From: Saccharofermentans sp.
Lineage (GTDB): Bacteria; Bacillota; Clostridia; Saccharofermentanales; Saccharofermentanaceae
NCBI GenBank assembly: GCA_024403675.1
Contig: JAKSRH010000001.1
Location: 1 to 64,000 of the forward strand
Direction of reading: 5' to 3'
DNA length: 64,000 nucleotides
Below the pieces are notes generated by a model that was given only the letters and a program-made list of their open reading frames with translations, did not search any database and was not told where the DNA came from. Shown piece after piece: positions 7,617 through 15,876 of this stretch. The position numbers and the translations under genes are program-made. The stretch's first letter is position 1. Each line of letters starts with the position of its first letter.

Positions 7617-7751
7617 TTAGTACGTTTTGAACGGGGATACGCAACCCCACAGCATTTAGCTTTATCTTAGACTCTCGGACATTCATAGGTAAACATATCC
7701 ATTATTAGTTGTTTCTCGGACATTCATTGATAAACAACTTGCCTAAGTTCT
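7593..7751 (-). ncRNA. tracrRNA of the type II CRISPR-Cas locus, with two anti-repeat-like segments
   Basis: Read on the minus strand, 7695-7664 is an anti-repeat: GTTTACCTATGAATGTCCGA is complementary to the array repeat, and after a small internal bulge CTAAGAT pairs (with G-U) with the repeat start GTTTTAG. Downstream come a GGGG-TTGCGTAT-CCCC hairpin (7648-7633) and the terminator hairpin with T run. Upstream, closer to the promoter, lies a second anti-repeat-like copy (7738-7711), enclosed in a perfect 7-bp stem GTTGTTT / AAACAAC (7738-7732 with 7714-7708). A minus-strand promoter at 7786-7758 predicts a start near 7751. The RNA would pair with crRNA repeats for processing and for Cas9 loading. 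It is divergent from cas9. Exact 5' end is inferred. Confidence 0.88.
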
Positions 7752-7757
7752 TTAATT

Positions 7758-7786
7758 ATTCTACGACTTTTATTAGTTTTTTGTAA
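7758..7786 (-). promoter_or_regulatory. Promoter of the long tracrRNA
   Basis: On the minus strand TTACAA (7786-7781), a 17-base spacer and TAGAAT (7763-7758). It would start transcription near 7751, upstream of both anti-repeat segments. Confidence 0.7.
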
Positions 7787-7805
7787 TCTAAAAAGTATAA
7801 ATAAA

Positions 7806-7833
7806 TTGTTAATACATAGTTAGTTAATATGAT
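7806..7833 (+). promoter_or_regulatory. Candidate cas9 promoter
   Basis: TTGTTA (7806-7811), a 16-base spacer and TATGAT (7828-7833), 52 bases before the cas9 ATG. A GTAGGAGG ribosome site sits at 7874-7881. It is back-to-back with the tracrRNA promoter, only 19 bases separating the two -35 elements. Confidence 0.55.
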
Positions 7834-7885
7834 GGTAAAAAAATCTTGCGATAATAAATATAGTTGATTATTGTAGGAGGCATTT

Positions 7886-10800
7886 ATGGGTAAAATTCTT
7901 GGTTTAGATGTTGGTATTGGATCCTTAGGCTGGGCTGTGGTAGATGAAGATAAACGCAGAATTGTAGATTTGGGTGTAAGAATATTTGAAAGTGGAGAAG
8001 AAGGTGCAACTAAGGCTGCTGATAGAGCTAGTCAGCAACGTCGTGCTAAACGAGCTACAAGAAGACTTAATAAGAGATGTCAGCAGCGTAAGTTAAGGCT
8101 TAAGAAGGAATTGGACCAGATAGGATTAATTACCCCTGAGCAAATAAATAATGCTTATAGAACTAAAGGCTATAATGCTGACGTATGGAGATATAGATCT
8201 GAGGGATTGAATAGGAAGTTAGAACCATTAGAGATAGCTTCTATACTTATTAACTTTGCGAATTATCGTGGTTATCAGGATTTTTATGAAGATGATGAAG
8301 AAAATAAGGATGGCAAATTAACAGAAGCTAAGAATGCCATAACTAGGTTGTTTATTGAGAATAAGGAAAAGTATATTACGGTCGGCAACATGGTTTATAC
8401 AGATCCATTGTTCCGAAATCCTAATAATGGAAGTTTAATTATTCGCAATAAGAGTATTAGAGATAGTAAGACAGGAAAGAAACAGACTGATTATAAATAT
8501 CTTATTGATAGAAGATATCTGCGCGAGGAAACAAGAAAACTTCTTCAGATTCAGAGGGAATTTGGATATGAGATTTTTACTCCAGATGTTATTGATTCTA
8601 TAGAGAATATTATTTTTAGACAGCGTGATTTTGAAGATGGACCTGGTCCTGAAGTTGGATCATCAGAAAGAGAATCGATGAATAAGTCTTTGTCTGGTTC
8701 TCAGAAGTATACAGGATTTGATGAGCTTATAGGTATGTGTCCATTCTATCCAAATGAGAGAAGAGGATATAAGAATAGTAAGATTTATGATATGTATGTT
8801 CTTATAAATACTTTATCGCAGCTTGTTTTCTTTGATGAAACAGGTTGTGAGATTACATGTCCAGAACATATCATTTCTCAAGTTTGGATGAAATTAATTG
8901 ATAATAAAGGTGTTTATCTTAAGAAAGAATTTGAAACTCTTTGTAATAAAAATAAGATTCAAGTTGAGTTCCCTGGAGAATTGAAGAAAAAGAAAAACCT
9001 TGTGAAGGCAAACTATATTGCTTTGTTGTCAGATGGGGCGGTTTTTACTGATAAAATTATTGATATTTTTAGAGAAGAAAAGTTTGATGATGAAGAGTCA
9101 CTGTCTTCAAAGATTGGCTTTGTTCTTGCAAAGTATGCAACACCTAGAAGACGCCATGATGAGTTAAAAAATATTTTTGACGAAGATATATTTAAAGCTA
9201 TTGATTATGCAAAGAATCTAAAGATTGTAAAATCTGAAGGTGGAGCGAATGTGTCGTTTAAATATATGAAAGAAGCTATCAATGCTTATTTTAATGGAGA
9301 AGCATACGGAGATTTTCAGGCGAGGTTTTATAAAGAACATTCTGACAATAAAGATACGAATCTTGTTGCGAATAATGGTAAGTTGCTTCCAATAATGGAT
9401 CTGGATATGGTAAAGAATCCAGTTGTTTATAGGTCTTTGAATGAAGTTCGTAAGATTGTAAATGCTGTTAATGGTTTATATAAAGATATCGATACAATTA
9501 ATGTTGAAGTTGCACGTGATGTAGGAATGTCTTTTGAACAGCGTAAAGAAGTATCCAAGAATCAGAATCAACGAGAAGCAAATAATGAGAAGATAAAGGC
9601 AGAGCTTATTGAAAAGTTAAATGCTGAGGGTTACAGTGCAACTTTGTCAGACAAGTTATTTGAGAAATATATTCTCTGGAAAAGCCAAGATGGCCGTTGT
9701 ATGTATTCTGATAAAGTGATTTCTTTTGAACAACTTTTGAATAGTGAGGCTGTTCAGGTAGATCATATAATTCCTCAGTCTATTATTTTTGATAATACTT
9801 TAAATAACAAAGTAATTGTCCTTACTCGTGAGAATCAAGGAAAAGGTGCTCAAATTCCTATGGAATATATTGCGCATGCGCAAATAAGTGATTTTGTTAA
9901 TCGTGTTGCAAACCTGTATAGAAAGGGTCAGATATCCAAAATTAAGAGAGAATATTTGCTTCTTGAAGAATTGACTGAGGATATTATTACAGGTTTCGTT
10001 GATAGGAATATAAACGATACAAGAACGATAAGTAAGTATGTTGCTAATTATTTGAGAGTTGCATTTGAAAACAAGAAGAAAGTAAATGTAATTAAAGGTA
10101 CAGTAACTAGTAAGTATCGTAAGTTGTGGCTTGGCACTAGGAACAAATATCATAATTATTTGCCTTCTGTATATGGTTTTGATAAGAAGACTCGTGACTT
10201 GCATTATTATCATCACGCTATAGATGCAGTTATTGTTGCAAATATGTCTAGACCATATATTGAGGTGGCTCAGGATTATTTAAAATTATCGAATATCAAA
10301 ATTGATATTGATAGACATTCAAAGAAAGGTAATGCTGCAACAGTAAGAAGACTCGAAGCAGATTATCAGAATGAGCTTGATAAATCAGTATCAAAGATGA
10401 ATCGTGTATATGGATTCTCTTCGGAATACACTACTAGATTATTGTCATCTGGTTATGTTCCAAGTATATGCGACGACGTTCGTGAAGAAGTGGAAGTAAG
10501 AGTTCCACTCAATATTGATATGGAAATCAAATCTTATATTGAAATGACTGAAGCGTATAAACAGTTAAAGAGTTTGTTAAAGGGAGTTGAGTTAGCGTTT
10601 GATGACAGAATTCAGAGTGATGAGGTTGTAATTGATCGTGATCAAGTATTGCCTGATACATTGGAAAAAATTAATTCTTTAATTCCAGTTGTGTCTTCTG
10701 AATATATTTGCATGAGACCAAATGGTCAATTAATAAAAGCTAGTGGTGACATAAAAGAAAAATCACTGGATGAGGTGGAGAAAGAATTAAGAGCTTTTAT

Positions 10801-11530
10801 TAAGACATTATCTGAAAAGGATATATCAACTTATATAAATTCAATAAGTATGTGTTCTGAAGATGAGTACTTAGAACGTGTTTGCCAGTATTACAAAGAT
10901 GAAGAGTTTTCAAAATCAGTTAAATTCCCTTACGTGTCATTTAAGGTCTCTCGTAAGTACAGGGGTGGTATGTTGGCTAGTGATAATCCTGTATCTTTGA
11001 AAAAGACAGGTTTTTCTACATATAAAGAATTAGAATTGGATATGAAGAATAATATTAAATCTCCATATTATGTTCGTTTTAACAAAGGTATTGATGAGCA
11101 TATGAATTTTACGATTTATGATGCTAGAAAGTACTATTGTGTTGAGGTGTATTCGGATGAATCAGGTAGTTATCATGCAAGAGGAATTCGTTATGTAGAT
11201 TTGTATAGAGATAAGAAACAAGGTAAGTTGGTTCTAAAGAGACCATTACCTGATTCATATAGACATGAAGCATATCTGTTTAAAAACGAATATATTCGTA
11301 TTTGTAAAAAAGATAAACTAATAAATAATGGATTTGGTGCGTTTAGAGGCGTGGAAAATATAAATCAAGACACAATAATTATGAGAAAGTTTTCTAATAA
11401 AAATCTTTCTAAAAAAGAAGTATACGTTAAGGTTTATAGAATAGAAAAAATAGAGATAGATATACTTGGTCATATGCATGGAGTGAAAAAATGTGGAGAT
11501 CAGTCATTGTTTATAACGGAGAAAAAATAA
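7886..11530 (+). CDS. cas9: CRISPR-associated endonuclease Cas9 (type II, II-C-like)
   Basis: RNA-guided double-strand DNA nuclease; crRNA and tracrRNA guide it to protospacers. The 1214-residue protein has RuvC-I with Asp8 (ILGLDVGIGSLGWAVVD), an Arg-rich bridge helix (about 46-77), RuvC-II with Glu541 (INVEVARD), an HNH domain with Asp626-His627 (VDHIIPQS) and RuvC-III with His777 and Asp780 (YHHAIDAVIVA). All catalytic residues are present, so it should be active. The C-terminal ~400 residues would hold the wedge and PAM-interacting parts. Length is between typical small (about 1050-1130) and large (about 1370) Cas9s. cas1 overlaps its 3' end by 40 bases, and neither csn2 nor cas4 follows, which points to II-C. 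AGGAGG precedes ATG 7886. Confidence 0.97.
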   Translation: MGKILGLDVGIGSLGWAVVDEDKRRIVDLGVRIFESGEEGATKAADRASQQRRAKRATRRLNKRCQQRKLRLKKELDQIGLITPEQINNAYRTKGYNADVWRYRSEGLNRKLEPLEIASILINFANYRGYQDFYEDDEENKDGKLTEAKNAITRLFIENKEKYITVGNMVYTDPLFRNPNNGSLIIRNKSIRDSKTGKKQTDYKYLIDRRYLREETRKLLQIQREFGYEIFTPDVIDSIENIIFRQRDFEDGPGPEVGSSERESMNKSLSGSQKYTGFDELIGMCPFYPNERRGYKNSKIYDMYVLINTLSQLVFFDETGCEITCPEHIISQVWMKLIDNKGVYLKKEFETLCNKNKIQVEFPGELKKKKNLVKANYIALLSDGAVFTDKIIDIFREEKFDDEESLSSKIGFVLAKYATPRRRHDELKNIFDEDIFKAIDYAKNLKIVKSEGGANVSFKYMKEAINAYFNGEAYGDFQARFYKEHSDNKDTNLVANNGKLLPIMDLDMVKNPVVYRSLNEVRKIVNAVNGLYKDIDTINVEVARDVGMSFEQRKEVSKNQNQREANNEKIKAELIEKLNAEGYSATLSDKLFEKYILWKSQDGRCMYSDKVISFEQLLNSEAVQVDHIIPQSIIFDNTLNNKVIVLTRENQGKGAQIPMEYIAHAQISDFVNRVANLYRKGQISKIKREYLLLEELTEDIITGFVDRNINDTRTISKYVANYLRVAFENKKKVNVIKGTVTSKYRKLWLGTRNKYHNYLPSVYGFDKKTRDLHYYHHAIDAVIVANMSRPYIEVAQDYLKLSNIKIDIDRHSKKGNAATVRRLEADYQNELDKSVSKMNRVYGFSSEYTTRLLSSGYVPSICDDVREEVEVRVPLNIDMEIKSYIEMTEAYKQLKSLLKGVELAFDDRIQSDEVVIDRDQVLPDTLEKINSLIPVVSSEYICMRPNGQLIKASGDIKEKSLDEVEKELRAFIKTLSEKDISTYINSISMCSEDEYLERVCQYYKDEEFSKSVKFPYVSFKVSRKYRGGMLASDNPVSLKKTGFSTYKELELDMKNNIKSPYYVRFNKGIDEHMNFTIYDARKYYCVEVYSDESGSYHARGIRYVDLYRDKKQGKLVLKRPLPDSYRHEAYLFKNEYIRICKKDKLINNGFGAFRGVENINQDTIIMRKFSNKNLSKKEVYVKVYRIEKIEIDILGHMHGVKKCGDQSLFITEKK

Positions 11531-12393
11531 GTGTTGAAAGTGAATCTTTGGTTATTTCTATGGAAAATGGAATAACCAAGAAAATACCACTTGAAGATTT
11601 GTATTGTGTAGTAATTGATAATCGAATGCTAACAATAACGGTCCCTGCTATGACTGCGTTTGCTAAGTATAAAGTGCATGTTGTGTTTACAGATGAACAT
11701 CACTTGCCTGTGGCCATGTCATATCCTATTAATAATAATTATCGTAGCTATGGGATATTGAAGAAGCAACTTTCTATGACTCGAGATTTTAAAGGGGAGA
11801 TTTGGAAACTGATAACTACAGCAAAAATCTATAACCAAGCAACTACATTAGAAAATGTATGGTGTGACAGAGAAATTGTTTCCAAGATGAAAAAGTATGC
11901 TTCAGAAGTAGAACCAGATGATCTTGGTTGTAGAGAAGCAATTGCAGCAAAGTTATTCTTTCGTAATATGTATGGTTCTTCGTTTGTTAGATTTGAGGAT
12001 GATGCGATAAATATTGTTTTGAATTATGGTTATGCAATTATTAGGTCGGCTGTGGCAAAATCTCTTGTTGCTCATGGTTTTAATTGTGTTATGGGTGTTC
12101 ATCATATATCTGAGACGAATGAATTTAATCTTGCAGATGATTTTATGGAACCGCTTAGACCTATGGTTGATCATTGGGTCGAAGCAAACATGGATTTTAT
12201 TGAAGAGGGTTTATCAAAAACAGTAAAGAATGAATTAGTGAATTTGGTTAATCAAGAGATGCTTTTTGACGGCAAGAAGATGAAAGTTCGATATGCAATA
12301 GATTCTATGATTAAAACTTTTGTTTCTGCTGTGGAGAATGGTGTTCCGGAAAAACTAGTATTACCAGAAGTAATATATCACCATGAGAAATAG
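11491..12393 (+). CDS. cas1: CRISPR-associated integrase Cas1 (type II)
   Basis: Cas1 is the catalytic integrase of the Cas1-Cas2 spacer-acquisition complex. The 300-residue protein opens MWRSVIVYNGEKISVES and continues with the type II Cas1 pattern (IPLEDLYCVVIDNR, ...VVFTDEHHLPV). The helical C-terminal domain carries the conserved GVHHISETNEFNLADDFMEP region, where the metal-binding His and Asp of the family lie. It starts within the end of cas9 (40-base overlap) and overlaps cas2 by 11 bases, so translation is coupled. The usual ~290-300 aa length is kept. No Cas4 or Csn2 partner is encoded nearby. Confidence 0.95.
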   Translation: MWRSVIVYNGEKISVESESLVISMENGITKKIPLEDLYCVVIDNRMLTITVPAMTAFAKYKVHVVFTDEHHLPVAMSYPINNNYRSYGILKKQLSMTRDFKGEIWKLITTAKIYNQATTLENVWCDREIVSKMKKYASEVEPDDLGCREAIAAKLFFRNMYGSSFVRFEDDAINIVLNYGYAIIRSAVAKSLVAHGFNCVMGVHHISETNEFNLADDFMEPLRPMVDHWVEANMDFIEEGLSKTVKNELVNLVNQEMLFDGKKMKVRYAIDSMIKTFVSAVENGVPEKLVLPEVIYHHEK

Positions 12394-12703
12394 AACGATG
12401 AGATTAATTGTCTTTTTTGATTTACCTACGCAAACCAAAGAAGAAAGAAAAAGATATTCTTCTTTCCGTAAGTATTTGTTGAAGCATGGATTTACAATGC
12501 TTCAGTATTCTGTTTATGTTCGAATAACTCGTAATTATGATGATTGTGAGAAATATATTTCTATGATAGAAAACAACAAACCACCTCAAGGTGATATACG
12601 TTGTCTTCGTGTGACAGAAAAGCAATATGAAGGTATAGAATTGATTATTGGTTCAAATGAAGGAAAAGAGGACTTTTCTGATGAAGAATTGATAGAAATT
12701 TGA
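12383..12703 (+). CDS. cas2: CRISPR-associated protein Cas2
   Basis: Cas2 forms the structural centre of the Cas1-Cas2 integration complex. The 106-residue protein has the ferredoxin-like Cas2 signature MRLIVFFDLPTQTKEERK followed by FRKYLLKHGFTMLQYSVYVR, typical of type II systems. ATG 12383 overlaps cas1 by 11 bases; a second in-frame ATG at 12398 directly before RLIVFFDLP is an alternative start. The -35 of the array leader promoter overlaps its stop codon. The C-terminal tail is acidic (GKEDFSDEELIEI). Confidence 0.93.
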   Translation: MRNRTMRLIVFFDLPTQTKEERKRYSSFRKYLLKHGFTMLQYSVYVRITRNYDDCEKYISMIENNKPPQGDIRCLRVTEKQYEGIELIIGSNEGKEDFSDEELIEI

Positions 12704-12728
12704 TGTATTCTTCAAAAAAAGCTATAAT
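12700..12728 (+). promoter_or_regulatory. CRISPR array leader promoter
   Basis: TTGATG (12700-12705), a 17-base spacer and a perfect TATAAT (12723-12728), ending 13 bases before the first repeat. Transcription from it would give pre-crRNA in the direction in which repeats begin GTTTTAG, as needed for pairing with the tracrRNA. The leader is therefore very short (38 bases from cas2 to repeat 1). Confidence 0.75.
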
Positions 12729-12741
12729 TTCATTATCTAAG

Positions 12742-13700
12742 GTTTTAGTTCTCGGACATTCATAGGTAAACAAAGACCAGCAGGCGAACTCATACTTAAC
12801 AAGAGATGTTTTAGTTCTCGGACATTCATAGGTAAACAAAGACACAGCCTTAGGAGTTGCCCCCATATCTTTAGTTTTAGTTCTCGGACATTCATAGGTA
12901 AACAAAGACATGCCTTCGCCCTTGCTGTCTCGAACTTGTGTTTTAGTTCTCGGACATTCATAGGTAAACAAAGACTCACGTCCTAGGAATCCCGACGGGT
13001 CAATTGTTTTAGTTCTCGGACATTCATAGGTAAACAAAGACCGCCTGTTATAACTCTAACAGTAAGAACACGTTTTAGTTCTCGGACATTCATAGGTAAA
13101 CAAAGACTTTTCTCCAAGCATGTCATGCAAATATGTTGTTTTAGTTCTCGGACATTCATAGGTAAACAAAGACCAGGCTCATCATCATAAGCAGGATAAC
13201 CGTGTTTTAGTTCTCGGACATTCATAGGTAAACAAAGACTTCGCAAAAATATCCAAACCCTACAAAGTAGTTTTAGTTCTCGGACATTCATAGGTAAACA
13301 AAGACTCGTACTTGGTAGAACACTTGTTGCTAGTAGTTTTAGTTCTCGGACATTCATAGGTAAACAAAGACGTTGTAGTATCTCACGTCCTATAGTTGGG
13401 TGTTTTAGTTCTCGGACATTCATAGGTAAACAAAGACTTTCATAAAAATTGTATTTCCCGAAAATGCGTTTTAGTTCTTGGACATTCATATGTAAACAAA
13501 GACGAGTTTACCGATACTATTGAAGAGTTGGAGGTTTTAGCTCTCGGACATTCATATGTAAACAAAGACAGAGAGGCTAATTTGAGTAAGCGAGAAGCGT
13601 TTTAGTTCTCGGACATTCATGGATAAACAAGGAAAACACTATTGTTATTGAAGGTTACATGCTAGTTTTGTCCTCGGATATTCGTAGGTGTTATAGAACA
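12742..13700 (+). CRISPR. CRISPR array: 15 repeats of 36 bp, 14 spacers of 29-30 bp
   Basis: Repeats start GTTTTAGTTCTCGGACATTC and end GGTAAACAAAGAC; the unit is 66 bp. Repeats 1-11 (12742-13437) are identical as far as I compared them. Repeat 12 (13468) and 13 (13534) each carry substitutions, including a shared change giving CATATGTAAAC. Repeat 14 (13599) changes to CATGGATAAACAAGGAA, and repeat 15 (13665-13700) is strongly degenerate. All spacers are 30 bp except the 13th, which is 29 bp (13570-13598). Decay at the distal end and a promoter at the cas2-proximal end place the leader at cas2, so newest spacers are near 12778. No spacer target could be identified by eye. Confidence 0.98.
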
Positions 13701-13734
13701 AAAAGACAGGCTCATTTAATGGTAAGCCTGTCTT
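13698..13734 (-). terminator. Terminator of the NSS transporter gene
   Basis: Inverted repeat AAGACAGGCT (13703-13712) / AAGCCTGTCTT (13724-13734). On the minus strand it is followed by TTTTTG, so it ends the transporter transcript. It abuts the last degenerate CRISPR repeat. Confidence 0.85.
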
Positions 13735-13773
13735 AGTTGTATTTGATTAAAATATCTATATAGGGTGTTTAAA

Positions 13774-15183
13774 TTAGATCAACTTCAAAATTCCAAGTGA
13801 CTTTAGGAGAAGTATTAAGAGAAGGATAGGAGCAATGTACTTTATCATTACGATATAAAGTTTTTTACGTCCCATCTTGGTACCTGATTTTTCAACTTCG
13901 TCGATGATGACCTTTGGTCCTAATACCCAACCGATAAGGATACATGTGGCGATAGATACTACTGGCATGAACGCATTGTTACTGATGTAGTCCATGACGT
14001 CGAGGATCTGACCCTTGTCTCCTGTAGGGAGTGGAAGTTCAAAGTACCACTTGTTATAGCCGAGGCATACTGCAAGACCTGCAGCGCATGCGATAACTGC
14101 CTCGATAATAGTTGCCTTTAGTCTGCCCCAACCGAACTCGTCCATAAGGCTGGATACAACTGCTTCCATGATGGAGATAGCTGATGTAAGTGCTGCGAAA
14201 AGTACCATGGCGAAGAACATGATGCCGAGGTATCTTCCTACGCTACCCATGGAGGTGAATACCTTAGGAACGGACTTGAACATAAGGCTTGGACCAGATG
14301 CTGCCATACCTTCGCGACCCATGAATACGAATACGGAAGGGATGATAAGCACACCTGCAAGGAATGCTACAACTGTATCGAAAATCTCAATCTGATTAAT
14401 GGATTTGCCAAGGTTAGCGTCATCAGGTACGTAAGAACCATAAGTGATCATGATACCCATAGCAACCGATAAGCTGAAGAAGAGCTGGCCCATAGCGTCG
14501 AGTATTACTGTAAATATATCTTTTATAGTAAGACCAGCAAAGCTAGGGATAACATAAATCTTAAAACCTTCCCAACCTGTTCTAGTTACACCTTCATCAG
14601 TTGTGTGGGAAAGTGTGAGGGAATATACGGAAATTCCGATTACGAGTATGAGGAGGATTGGCATGAGGATTTTGGAAGAACTCTCGATACCTTTATTAAC
14701 TCCGAGGATAATGATTACTGTAACTGCGACAAGGAAGATAAGCATCATTATGATAGGTTCATACTGTGAAGTTATAAATCCTCCGAAATAACTGTCATCA
14801 GCAGCTTCTACACCTTCACCAGTAAGGAATACTATTAAGTACTTTAGTACCCATCCACCGATTGCTGTGTAATAAGGGAGAATAATCATTGGTACGAGAC
14901 AAGCAAGTACTCCGAGTGGTTTCCAACCCTTTTTGAGGATGGAGTAAGTTGTGAGTGGGCTTTGCTTGTTCTTGCGTCCTATAGCAACTTCAGTAGTAAG
15001 GAGTGTAAATCCAAAAGTAAGAGCAAGGATTACATAAGTTACGAGGAAAAGTCCTCCACCATCCTTAGCTGCCAAATAAGGGAAACGCCAGATGTTACCA
15101 AGTCCGACAGCACTACCTGCTGCAGCAAGTACAAAGCCGATAGAACCAGTAAACGAGTTACGTTTGTTACTTTGTTTTTCCAT
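13774..15183 (-). CDS. Sodium-dependent transporter, NSS (SNF) family
   Basis: A 469-residue Na+-coupled symporter of the neurotransmitter:sodium symporter family, probably taking up an amino acid. TM1 has the family signature GSAVGLGNIWRFPYLAAKDGG, which contributes the substrate and Na+ sites. About 11-12 hydrophobic helices can be counted, and bacterial NSS proteins often have 11. The substrate cannot be told from sequence. It is monocistronic on the minus strand, between the CRISPR array and mraZ, with AGAGG before the ATG, a terminator at 13698-13734 and a 14-bp palindrome (15226-15239) upstream that may be an operator. Confidence 0.92.
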   Translation of the reverse strand: MEKQSNKRNSFTGSIGFVLAAAGSAVGLGNIWRFPYLAAKDGGGLFLVTYVILALTFGFTLLTTEVAIGRKNKQSPLTTYSILKKGWKPLGVLACLVPMIILPYYTAIGGWVLKYLIVFLTGEGVEAADDSYFGGFITSQYEPIIMMLIFLVAVTVIIILGVNKGIESSSKILMPILLILVIGISVYSLTLSHTTDEGVTRTGWEGFKIYVIPSFAGLTIKDIFTVILDAMGQLFFSLSVAMGIMITYGSYVPDDANLGKSINQIEIFDTVVAFLAGVLIIPSVFVFMGREGMAASGPSLMFKSVPKVFTSMGSVGRYLGIMFFAMVLFAALTSAISIMEAVVSSLMDEFGWGRLKATIIEAVIACAAGLAVCLGYNKWYFELPLPTGDKGQILDVMDYISNNAFMPVVSIATCILIGWVLGPKVIIDEVEKSGTKMGRKKLYIVMIKYIAPILLLILLLKSLGILKLI

Positions 15184-15225
15184 ATATAACCTCTATTTAT
15201 ATTAATTACTTTTCGATTTTAACAT

Positions 15226-15239
15226 ATGGTTACAACCAT
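15226..15239. promoter_or_regulatory. Perfect 14-bp palindrome upstream of the NSS transporter gene
   Basis: ATGGTT-AC-AACCAT is a perfect inverted repeat 43 bases before the transporter start codon, close to where its promoter should lie (minus-strand TAAAAT at about 15222-15217). It may be an operator. Its right half also forms the left arm of the plus-strand hairpin at 15232-15274. Confidence 0.4.
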
Positions 15240-15274
15240 TTGTCCGAACTAGGACGAGATGGTTGTTATTTTTT
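15232..15274 (+). terminator. Plus-strand terminator-like hairpin upstream of mraZ
   Basis: ACAACCAT (15232-15239) pairs with ATGGTTGT (15259-15266), with an inner TGTCC / GGAC pairing, followed by TATTTTTT. It would stop plus-strand transcription before the mraZ promoter. No plus-strand gene lies directly upstream, so it may insulate the dcw operon from transcripts reading out of the CRISPR array or from antisense RNA. Confidence 0.6.
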
Positions 15275-15306
15275 GTAAAAAATCACAAAAAATTTAATAA
15301 ATTCCC

Positions 15307-15335
15307 TTGATTAACATTTATATTACAGATAAAAT
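15307..15335 (+). promoter_or_regulatory. Promoter of the mraZ/dcw operon
   Basis: TTGATT (15307-15312), a 17-base spacer and TAAAAT (15330-15335). Predicted start near 15342, immediately at the first MraZ-box-like repeat. Confidence 0.65.
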
Positions 15336-15343
15336 ACATACAT

Positions 15344-15388
15344 GTGGCGGAAAGTGGAGTAAAAATTCACATCTGTGGAGGAAAATGG
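15344..15388 (+). promoter_or_regulatory. MraZ-box-like repeats (predicted MraZ operator)
   Basis: Two pairs of GTGG-type boxes spaced by 10 bp: GTGG at 15344 and 15354, and GTGG at 15375 with ATGG at 15385. The two pairs share the wider sequence GTGG(C/A)GGAAA(G/A)TGGA. MraZ is known to bind tandem TGGG/GTGG-type direct repeats before its own gene and repress the dcw operon. Placement just after the predicted start fits autoregulation. Confidence 0.65.
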
Positions 15389-15443
15389 ATGAAAATCAAC
15401 TCCAAAGCCCAATTCGCCAACAAACCTCGAGGAAATATAAAAA

Positions 15444-15875
15444 GTGGCAAGAGATACTAAGAAAATCGACGCTAAGGGTAGATTTTTCATACCTGGAAAG
15501 CAGAAAGAAGAGCTAGGCAACGAGCTGGTTGTAACAAACAGCTTGGATGTTGGCTATCTTTGCGTTTATTCCAAGGAACACTTTGACGGTATCAAGGCCC
15601 AGCTCGGCAAGCTTAACTCTATGGATCCTAAGGTTCGTAAGATTAAGAGAGCTATTATCGGAGAGGCGCTTGAGGTGACAGTAGATTCTCAGGGAAGAAT
15701 TAGTGTTACTTCTGAGCTTTGGGAAAAGATTGGTGCTAATCCTGGTGAAGAGATTTGTGTATTTAATGATGACGGTAAGCTTGATATCTGCACAAAGAGC
15801 TTCTATGAGAACGAGGATCACGATATTGGTTCCATTGAGGGGCTTGAGACAACTTATTACGTAGAGGGTCTCTAA
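15444..15875 (+). CDS. mraZ: Transcriptional regulator MraZ
   Basis: MraZ is a DNA-binding regulator that heads the division and cell wall (dcw) cluster and controls it. The 143-residue protein has two AbrB-like half-domains with the paired DxxGR motifs: DAKGRFFIP near the N terminus and DSQGRISVT in the middle. Start GTG 15444 is forced because an in-frame stop (TAA 15438-15440) precedes it; GAGGA lies at 15430-15434. The N terminus is therefore slightly short compared with the usual MxxGxYxHTxDxKGR start. It lies one base before rsmH. GTGG boxes upstream suggest autoregulation. Confidence 0.93.
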   Translation: MARDTKKIDAKGRFFIPGKQKEELGNELVVTNSLDVGYLCVYSKEHFDGIKAQLGKLNSMDPKVRKIKRAIIGEALEVTVDSQGRISVTSELWEKIGANPGEEICVFNDDGKLDICTKSFYENEDHDIGSIEGLETTYYVEGL

Positions 15876-15876
15876 T

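Noticed and set aside
12976..13401. Shared 10-base word TCACGTCCTA in two CRISPR spacers (12976 and near 13382)
   Set aside because: Too short to show a common source; chance is sufficient.
12645..13489. Minus-strand open frames across the CRISPR array with repeating LCLPMNVRELK peptides
   Set aside because: The 66-bp repeat-spacer unit is divisible by three, so open frames repeat artificially; the peptides are translations of the repeat.
15307..15516. Plus-strand open frame covering the mraZ promoter
   Set aside because: It contains the promoter and MraZ boxes and continues out of frame into mraZ.
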